Of a stretch of DNA of 64,000 nucleotides, positions 57,701-64,000 are shown one piece after another. A program made the position numbers and the translations under genes. How positions within the stretch are numbered: the stretch's first letter is position 1; each line of letters opens with the position of its first letter. The DNA lies in the NCBI GenBank assembly GCA_050260015.1, contig JBLNBN010000030.1:62001-126000 (forward strand), given 5' to 3'. This DNA comes from JBLNBN01 sp050260015. GTDB taxonomy: Bacteria > Bacteroidota > Ignavibacteria > Kapaibacteriales > UBA2268. The notes beneath the pieces were generated by a model. That model was given only the letters and a program-made list of their open reading frames with translations, did no database searches and was not told where the DNA came from.

Positions 57701-58828
57701 ATGAGTTTTAACGCATCGAAATTAATATTATTCATTGCAATAGCAGGTGTAATTACATCCTGCAACAAAGCGGACAATTCAATCCAAGCCAAGAAAGCGG
57801 AATTGGCAAAGCTCCGCGCGAACGCGGCGGAAATACAGGGTAAGATACGCGCGCTCGAAAGCGAGATCAAGAATTCTGGCGACGGCTCCGTCGCTGAAAA
57901 GGTCGACGTGCAAGTCCGCGAAGTTAAGCTTGCCGCATTTACCCGGGCGCTGGACGTACGTGGTAAGATCGAATCCGATCGCGTCGCGATGGTCCCGGCC
58001 AAAATGGGAGGACCCGTAATTTCCATTAACGTACAACCCGGCCAGAACGTCGGCGCAGGCGCGCTGCTTATGACGGTTGACGCCGAGGTGCTGAAGACTA
58101 GCGTGGCTCAGATACAGACCGGTCTCGACTTCGCTCGTACGATGTACGAAAAGCAAAAGCGGCTCTACGACCGCAAAGCGATTTCCGAAGTACAGTACCT
58201 CCAGGCTAAGAACCAGGTCGACAACCTTGAAAAGCAGCTTGCTACGACCCGTCAGCAGATAGCCCAGGCCAGGATAACGGCGCCGTTCGCGGGAGTCGTC
58301 GAGGAAGTATTCCCCAAACTTGGAGAAATGGTTGGTCCCGGCTCCCCCGTCGTCAGGCTTACGGCAATGTCTGGCTTGAAGATAACGACCGACATTTCCG
58401 AAAGCTACGCAAGCACGATGAAAACCGGCTTACCGGTAAAGATATTAATCAGGGATTTAAATTATGAAGCTGAAGGCAGGGTTCGTACGGTCACGAAATC
58501 AATCGACCCTACCAAAAGGACGTTCCGCGTAGAAATAGGACTACCAAAGAATGTGGCCGGGCTTAAACCCAATATGATAGTGGACCTGAAGATAAACGAT
58601 TATACAAACCCGAATGCGGTCATTATACCTTTATCTATTATTCAACGCGAAGGCGATAAGCAGTTTGTATTTATCAGCAATAGCGGAATTGCGAAAAAGC
58701 GGTACATTACGACGGGCTTCACACAGGGCGATCAGGCGGAAATAATCGGCGGATTGAAGCCTGGCGACAGCGTTATCATCGAGGGAGCGTTCGACGTTTC
58801 CGACGGTCAGCCATTATCGATTAAATAA
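57701..58828 (+). CDS. RND efflux periplasmic adaptor, lipoprotein
   Basis: A 375-residue membrane fusion protein. The signal ends in ITSC, so Cys21 is lipidated. A short coiled coil (KAELAKLRANAAEIQGKI) precedes the lipoyl halves (AKMGGPVISINVQPGQNVGA and RITAPFAGVVEEVFPKLGEM), with an alpha-hairpin between them (residues about 140-190). The barrel and membrane-proximal domains follow (RVEIGLPKNVAGLKPNMIVD, GGLKPGDSVIIEGAFDVSDG). It links TolC to the RND pump. AGAGG sits 6 bases before the start. Substrates unknown. Confidence 0.93.
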   Translation: MSFNASKLILFIAIAGVITSCNKADNSIQAKKAELAKLRANAAEIQGKIRALESEIKNSGDGSVAEKVDVQVREVKLAAFTRALDVRGKIESDRVAMVPAKMGGPVISINVQPGQNVGAGALLMTVDAEVLKTSVAQIQTGLDFARTMYEKQKRLYDRKAISEVQYLQAKNQVDNLEKQLATTRQQIAQARITAPFAGVVEEVFPKLGEMVGPGSPVVRLTAMSGLKITTDISESYASTMKTGLPVKILIRDLNYEAEGRVRTVTKSIDPTKRTFRVEIGLPKNVAGLKPNMIVDLKINDYTNPNAVIIPLSIIQREGDKQFVFISNSGIAKKRYITTGFTQGDQAEIIGGLKPGDSVIIEGAFDVSDGQPLSIK

Positions 58829-58837
58829 GGAAATCAA

Positions 58838-61800
58838 ATGAAGTACTTTAAACCGACGAACTGGGCGATCGAGCATAAAACGCCTATTTACATATTAACG
58901 ATAATGATAACTATCCTCGGAGCGATCGCTTATATAGGTTTGCCAAAAGAGCAGATGCCCGACATCGTAATTCCTACTATAGTCGTACAAACAATACATC
59001 CCGGCACCTCGCCGACTGATATTGAAAACGTAGTTACGAGACCGATTGAGAAGCAATTAAAATCCGTCGCAGGAATCAAGAAAGTTACCAGTCAATCCAT
59101 GGCGGACGTATCGGTAGTAGTCGTGGAATTTAAGACCGACGTTTCCCCGGTAACGGCGAAGCAACGGGTTAACGACGCAGTCGATAAGGCGAAGGCCGAT
59201 TTACCGGACGACTTATTAAGGGACCCGGACGTGGCGGAAATCGATTTCTCCGAATTCCCTATCATGTCTATCAATATTTCCGGGGACCTCGACCCAGCGC
59301 GCCTTAAGCTTTATGCGGAGGAAATGCAGGATAAAATTGAAACATTCCGCGAGATCACGCGCGTCGATATTATCGGCGCGCCCGAGCGCGAATTCCAGGT
59401 TAACCTGGACTTATTCAAAATGGCCGCCTCAGGACTTTCTTTCGACGACGTAGAACGCGCCTTGCGCTCTGAAAACGTAAACGTCAGCGGCGGAGAATTT
59501 GTAACCGGGGCCACACGTCGCAACGTTCGCCTGGTCGCTTCGCTAAAATCGGCGGACGACATAGCTTCGCTTTTAATTACGACTTCGACTGGAGCAAAAG
59601 TATATTTAAGGGACGTCGGGGAAGTTAAGGACGCCTTTAAGGAGCAATTAAACTTTGCCCGGATGAACGGCAAATCCGTTATCTCCCTCTCCGTTATTAA
59701 GAAGAGCGGCCAAAACTTAATTGAAGCCGCAGACAAGATATCCGCATATATAAATACATTCCGCGAGGAACGACTTCCGAAAGGCGTTACAATTGATATT
59801 ACGAACGATATGTCCCAGGAGACCCGCACAACCCTTTCGGACTTGATAAATACGGTAATCATAGGCTTTATACTCGTTACGATTATCTTAATGTTCTTCC
59901 TTGGACTGCGCGATTCCGTGTTCGTGGCGCTTTCGGTGCCGCTTTCCTCGCTGCTGGCCATACTTGTCATGCCGACAATTGGATTTACATTCAATATGAT
60001 CGTTATGTTCTCCTTCATCATGGCGCTCGGCATAATTGTAGACGATGCCATAGTGGTTATAGAAAACACGCACAGGCTCTACACGAAGGAGAATATCGAG
60101 ATTAAGGAGGCGGCGAAGCTTGCGGCAGGCGAGGTCTTCGTGCCGGTTTTAACGGGTACGATGACGACCCTCGCCCCGTTCTTTCCCCTATTGTTCTTCC
60201 CGGGCATCGTCGGTAAGTTCATGTACTTTCTCCCGGTAATTCTTATCCTTACGCTGACGGCTTCGCTGGTTGTAGCTTACATTATTAATCCTATGCTCGC
60301 GGCCGAGTTTATGGGCAAGAAGCTAAAGATAAACCATCCGCGTCGGCGTCACTATATGGCGGCAACATTCGTTGGGCTTGGCATATTGCTTCACATCGGC
60401 GGTGTTCCGGGCATAGCGAATTTCTTTATTATGCTCGCAATACTCGGCTATACGGAGAAATATTTCTTAACCCCTGTCCTGATCAAGAGATTCCAGGAAA
60501 AGGTGCAGCCGGCGATGATGCGCGCTTACCGCAAAACGCTACAGGTCGCGCTCCATGGAAAGAATCCGTACAAGGTATTCTTCGGCACAGGCTTGCTCTT
60601 GATCGTAGTTTTTATATTTTTCGGACTATTCCCGCCTAAGATCCAGTTCTTCTCGGAGGGGCAGCCGGACTACATTTACGCATATATTAAAATGCCCATA
60701 GGCACGGACGCAGTCGTCACTGATTCAGTAACCAGAGTCGTGGAAAAGAGAATATCCAACGTATTTAAAAACGACAGGCATTTAGTTAAGTCTATTATAT
60801 CTAATGTTGGTTTGGGCGCCGGCGACCCGTATAACCCGGACAGAACCGTTCAACCGCATAAGGGTAAGGTCACAGTTTCTTTTGTCGACTTCGAGGAGCG
60901 CATCGGCGTATCTACGAAGAAGTACATGGACGACATTCGAAAAGCTGTGCGTAATATGCCCGGCGTTGAAATCCTGGTCGACGTTCCCCAAGGGGGACCG
61001 CCCACCGGCAAGCCAATTAATATAGAAATATCCGGCGACGATCTCGATTCGCTTCTATCGATCGAGAAGCAATTGCGCTCGGCAATTACAAGGAACGGCG
61101 TCGGAGGCATTGAAAAGCTGAAATCGGATATTCAGCTAAAGAAACCCGAAATCGTGCTTGAGATAGATCGCGCGAGGGCTAATACCTACGGGCTTTCAGC
61201 CGGCCAAATCGGCATGGCTCTCCGCGCCGCGGTGTTTGGTCGCGAGGCGACTAAGATACGCGACGACAAGGACGAATACCCGATTCAAATTAGATTAAAC
61301 GAATACTATCGCGAAAATTTAGAAACCGTGCTAAACATGCCTATTTCCTTCCGCGATATGAATTCAGGTCAATTCAAGCAAGTGCCGATTTCTGCCGTCG
61401 TGACAGTCAAGTATGGAACGACATACGAATCCATCATTCGCAAAAACCAAAAGCGGACGATAACGCTCTCCTCTAGCGTGTTGCTGGGCTACAACGCGAA
61501 CGATATTAATAAGCAGATTGCGGCGATAGTTCCTACGCTCGATCTGCCTAAAGACTACGCAATCAACCTAACTGGCGAAGCCGAGGATATGCAGGAAGCA
61601 TCGAACTTCCTTATGATGGCGTTTATTATCGCCATTGGACTTGTGATCGTGATATTAGTTACCCAGTTCAATTCGCTTAGCAAAACGTTTATTATCATAT
61701 CGCAGGTTGTATTCTCGACCATCGGCGTTTTCCTGGGATTCATGATCTTTAGATTGAATTTCTCCATCGTTCTGACAGGCATTGGCGTTATCGCGTTAAT

Positions 61801-62221
61801 CGGTATCGTTGTGCGAAATGGAATCGTGCTGGTAGACTTTATCGATCTCTTTCACAATGACGAAGGCGGCAGCTTACGTAAGGCTATCATCCACGGGGGC
61901 GCAACAAGATTCAACCCTGTGGCGTTGACGGCTCTGTCTGCGATACTTGGCATGGTGCCGCTCGCGATAGGCTTAAACGTTAACTTTGCGACTTTCTTTA
62001 CCGAACTAAACCCGCACATGTACATCGGCGGCTTCACGGCGGACTTTTGGGGGCCTTTGGCCTGGGCTATTATCTTTGGATTGATCTTCGCGACTTTCCT
62101 TACCCTCGTAGTCGTGCCTTGTATGTATTACATGCAATATGCGTATACGGTAACTCAAAAACGCAAGAAGGACTTAAAATTCCGACGCGAGGCAAAGAAA
62201 TACGGCACGCATTGGGTTTAA
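58838..62221 (+). CDS. RND family efflux permease
   Basis: An 1127-residue inner-membrane proton-driven pump of the AcrB/HAE1-like class. Motifs: N-terminal helix PIYILTIMITILGAIAYIGL, PGTSPTDIENVVTRPIEKQL, the helix 4 Asp pair in ALGIIVDDAIVVIENTHRLY, and LNFSIVLTGIGVIALIGIVV in the second half, with VLVDFIDLFHNDEGG. It is about 80-90 residues longer than typical because of an insert around residues 495-560 with two extra hydrophobic stretches (YMAATFVGLGILLHIG, IANFFIMLAILGYTEKYF) between helices 6 and 7. Part of the TetR-TolC-adaptor-permease cluster. Substrate could be drugs, metals or lipids. Confidence 0.94.
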   Translation: MKYFKPTNWAIEHKTPIYILTIMITILGAIAYIGLPKEQMPDIVIPTIVVQTIHPGTSPTDIENVVTRPIEKQLKSVAGIKKVTSQSMADVSVVVVEFKTDVSPVTAKQRVNDAVDKAKADLPDDLLRDPDVAEIDFSEFPIMSINISGDLDPARLKLYAEEMQDKIETFREITRVDIIGAPEREFQVNLDLFKMAASGLSFDDVERALRSENVNVSGGEFVTGATRRNVRLVASLKSADDIASLLITTSTGAKVYLRDVGEVKDAFKEQLNFARMNGKSVISLSVIKKSGQNLIEAADKISAYINTFREERLPKGVTIDITNDMSQETRTTLSDLINTVIIGFILVTIILMFFLGLRDSVFVALSVPLSSLLAILVMPTIGFTFNMIVMFSFIMALGIIVDDAIVVIENTHRLYTKENIEIKEAAKLAAGEVFVPVLTGTMTTLAPFFPLLFFPGIVGKFMYFLPVILILTLTASLVVAYIINPMLAAEFMGKKLKINHPRRRHYMAATFVGLGILLHIGGVPGIANFFIMLAILGYTEKYFLTPVLIKRFQEKVQPAMMRAYRKTLQVALHGKNPYKVFFGTGLLLIVVFIFFGLFPPKIQFFSEGQPDYIYAYIKMPIGTDAVVTDSVTRVVEKRISNVFKNDRHLVKSIISNVGLGAGDPYNPDRTVQPHKGKVTVSFVDFEERIGVSTKKYMDDIRKAVRNMPGVEILVDVPQGGPPTGKPINIEISGDDLDSLLSIEKQLRSAITRNGVGGIEKLKSDIQLKKPEIVLEIDRARANTYGLSAGQIGMALRAAVFGREATKIRDDKDEYPIQIRLNEYYRENLETVLNMPISFRDMNSGQFKQVPISAVVTVKYGTTYESIIRKNQKRTITLSSSVLLGYNANDINKQIAAIVPTLDLPKDYAINLTGEAEDMQEASNFLMMAFIIAIGLVIVILVTQFNSLSKTFIIISQVVFSTIGVFLGFMIFRLNFSIVLTGIGVIALIGIVVRNGIVLVDFIDLFHNDEGGSLRKAIIHGGATRFNPVALTALSAILGMVPLAIGLNVNFATFFTELNPHMYIGGFTADFWGPLAWAIIFGLIFATFLTLVVVPCMYYMQYAYTVTQKRKKDLKFRREAKKYGTHWV

Positions 62222-62225
62222 TAAT

Positions 62226-63023
62226 ATGAGTATGAGACCCGTAAAAATTCAAGATATTAGCGCGCCGGAATTAGAGGCGTACCGAAGCTTAAAAGGAACG
62301 CCTAAATTCCATTCTGAAAGCGGAATATTTATCGCCGAAGGAAAGAAAGTAGTTTTGAAGCTATTGAATAGCCGTTTACAAACGATCTCGATCCTGGCGG
62401 TAGAAGAATTTTACAAAGAGTACCAAGAGCTAATAGAGAACTCCGGCGTAAAGCCGGAGTTCTTATTTACTGCTGATAAGCCCGAGATAGAAAAAATAGT
62501 CGGGTTCAAGCTTCACACAGGGATAATGGCTATCGGTAAGCAGCCCGGGCAAGCTACGCTCCGGGAGATGAATAGCCCGATATGCATTCTCTCGGGCGTC
62601 GTCGACTCGGAGAATGTCGGGGCGATAGCCCGCAATTGCGCTGCTTTCGGCTGCGATTCTTTGATTATTGATCCTGCCTCCAGCAGTCCTTTTTTAAGGC
62701 GCGCCATACGGGTGTCCATGGGCGCGATCTTCGATATGAAGTATCTCCGGACTTCCGATTTGTCTAAAACTATTTTGGAATTAAAAAATCGGGAATTTGA
62801 AGTTATAGCCGCAGAGATATGCAAAGGATCCAAAAGTATATTAACTCATGAATTTCGTGAACGGAGAGCAATAATTTTCGGCTCGGAAAGTTTAGGAATT
62901 AGCCCGGAAATATTAAAAATCGCCGATAATGTGCTTCATATACCAATCACAGATAAAATACCTTCGATTAACGTCGCCGCGACGAGCGGAATTTTTCTTT
63001 TTTTTCTAAGAAATAAATCATAA
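62226..63023 (+). CDS. TrmH/SpoU family RNA 2'-O-methyltransferase
   Basis: A 265-residue SPOUT enzyme. The N-terminal part (SLKGTPKFHSESGIFIAEGKKV) is the substrate-binding domain of the RlmB/TrmH group, and the SPOUT knot shows LSGVVDSENVGAIARNCAAF (motif 1), AIIFGSESLGISPEIL (motif 2) and HIPITDKIPSINVAATSGIF (motif 3). It methylates the ribose of a nucleotide in rRNA or tRNA; which one cannot be told. ATG 4 bases after the permease stop, so possibly carried on the same transcript. Confidence 0.92.
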   Translation: MSMRPVKIQDISAPELEAYRSLKGTPKFHSESGIFIAEGKKVVLKLLNSRLQTISILAVEEFYKEYQELIENSGVKPEFLFTADKPEIEKIVGFKLHTGIMAIGKQPGQATLREMNSPICILSGVVDSENVGAIARNCAAFGCDSLIIDPASSSPFLRRAIRVSMGAIFDMKYLRTSDLSKTILELKNREFEVIAAEICKGSKSILTHEFRERRAIIFGSESLGISPEILKIADNVLHIPITDKIPSINVAATSGIFLFFLRNKS

Positions 63024-63057
63024 ATTTATACATTCAAAAGTAACGAACTGAAAAAAA

Positions 63058-64000
63058 ATGGTACTGCCCGGTAAATGGGAAGCGATCGACTTTTTAACCA
63101 TATTCTTTCGCGCGCAAGGCAAATCGCTGTTGCTAAAGCAGCTTGTCGAAGAAAACGGCTCGCTGCAAATTCTCAACGAGAACCTGCATAAGTACAAAAA
63201 ATTTCCCGTTCAAAGCTCCCTTTTCTTTGAAAATGAATCGCGTTCCCGTGCGGAAGACCAGGTAAAGCGCTGTAAGCGGCACGCCGTTAATATTGTCACA
63301 ATTTGGGACGATAAGTATCCCCCGCTGCTCCGCCATATAGATTATCCTCCCGTAGCTTTATTTGTAAAGGGCGACGTTGACTTAACGAAACGTACGTCCA
63401 TATCAATAGTAGGGACCCGTCAAAACACCCTCTATGGCAAACATGTAGCCGAGAAATTCGTTGAAACGTTCGTCGAGAACGATATTGTTATCACGAGCGG
63501 TCTCGCGAACGGTATAGATTCTATAGCCCATTATTTTACTGTAAAGGCCGGCGGAACGACAATCGCCGTTATAGCGTCCGGCTTGGACGAGATGATGACG
63601 ACCTCGAAGAAAATGACCGAGCGAATAATCGAAGGCGGCGGGGCGGTTTACACCGAGTATCCCTGCGGAACTATCGCCCGACCTGGGCATTTTCCTCAAC
63701 GCAATCGAATTATCAGCGGCGTTTCGGTGGCGACGCTCGTCGTGGAGAGCGACGTGCGCGGAGGTTCGCTAATAACGGCCAGGTTCGCATTCGAGCAAAA
63801 CCGCGAGGTCTTCGCGGTGCCCGGCCCGATATTTTCCGCGAAGTCGTCGGGGACTAACGAATTAATTAAAAAGAACGCTGCGCAGGCCGCTACCTCGCCC
63901 AGAGGCGTACTTGAGGATCTTAGAATACTTCAGCCCAAAATATTGACCGACCTGAAGCAAGAGCTGAAATTCGATAATAAAGTCGCTGAAACAATTTACG
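63058..64000 (+). CDS. dprA: DNA-processing protein DprA (3' truncated)
   Basis: The frame starts at the ATG at 63058, preceded by an A run rather than a clear ribosome site, and runs off the window end at codon 314. Rossmann-like DNA-loading motifs are plain: ISIVGTRQNTLYG, SGLANGIDSIAH, EYPCGTIARPGHFPQRNRII, VVESDVRGGSLITARFA and VFAVPGPIF. DprA receives single-stranded DNA in transformation and loads RecA. The SAM-like N-terminal part is short and diverged. It is the only competence gene seen in the window. Confidence 0.93.
   Translation, partial: MVLPGKWEAIDFLTIFFRAQGKSLLLKQLVEENGSLQILNENLHKYKKFPVQSSLFFENESRSRAEDQVKRCKRHAVNIVTIWDDKYPPLLRHIDYPPVALFVKGDVDLTKRTSISIVGTRQNTLYGKHVAEKFVETFVENDIVITSGLANGIDSIAHYFTVKAGGTTIAVIASGLDEMMTTSKKMTERIIEGGGAVYTEYPCGTIARPGHFPQRNRIISGVSVATLVVESDVRGGSLITARFAFEQNREVFAVPGPIFSAKSSGTNELIKKNAAQAATSPRGVLEDLRILQPKILTDLKQELKFDNKVAETIY

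Overview
The window reads as chromosomal DNA from a member of the Fibrobacterota-Chlorobiota-Bacteroidota supergroup, most like an Ignavibacteria/Kapabacteria-type organism. Three kinds of evidence point there. Six intact secreted proteins and one wrecked one end in type IX secretion (T9SS, Por) C-terminal sorting domains. Several upstream regions carry the Bacteroidota-type promoter pattern TTTG-N19-21-TAnnTTTG, best seen before the tRNA gene. The gene families (split transketolase, MutS2, DUF1015 beside serA, a PEP/pyruvate-binding-nucleotidyltransferase fusion, a giant 2-hydroxyacyl-CoA dehydratase activase) fit that group. The lineage is inferred from these signs, not from a marker-gene tree. 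No phage, insertion sequence or CRISPR array was seen.

Layout. 1-3.3 kb: the end of a PAS histidine kinase, a SAM methyltransferase, a bifunctional nuclease, a tRNA with anticodon CAT, and a 59-residue zinc-ribbon protein. 3.4-5.9 kb: a frameshifted remnant of a T9SS-exported protein, a lipoprotein of unknown function, and a gene-free 920-base stretch packed with short hairpins and a 43-base direct repeat. 5.9-14.8 kb: four large T9SS-exported beta-propeller (BNR-repeat) proteins in two divergently transcribed pairs. 14.9-23.7 kb: a HAD acid phosphatase, serA-DUF1015, a receiver-kinase protein, an ECF sigma factor, mutS2, yqeY and a DUF2279-like protein. 23.8-35.3 kb: a RodZ-like protein, the 1438-residue activase, pdxH, the 1052-residue PEP/pyruvate-binding fusion and a two-subunit transketolase.

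35.4-48.6 kb: P5C dehydrogenase, an inositol-phosphatase/dapF/M20 amidohydrolase operon, a Wza-Wzz polysaccharide export pair, recG, two small exported proteins with Cys-containing DxNxDGxCD calcium-type repeats, a glycosyltransferase and a pterin synthase. 48.7-64 kb: an exported LolA/DUF4292-like protein followed by folE, rnhB and pyrC; a small unknown protein; a DUF6580-type membrane protein; purL; a TetR-regulated RND efflux operon (TolC, adaptor, permease); a TrmH-type methyltransferase; and dprA, which runs off the end.

Most of the window is housekeeping metabolism. The accessory content is the surface and secretion layer: T9SS cargo, capsule export and RND efflux. Convergent genes are packed so tightly that three pairs share only four bases across their stop codons. 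I did not find a clearly new multi-gene system. The best candidates for second looks are the hairpin-rich intergenic region, the DxNxDGxCD repeat gene pair, the ATP-grasp/nucleotidyltransferase fusion, and the candidate operator array in front of the efflux operon.
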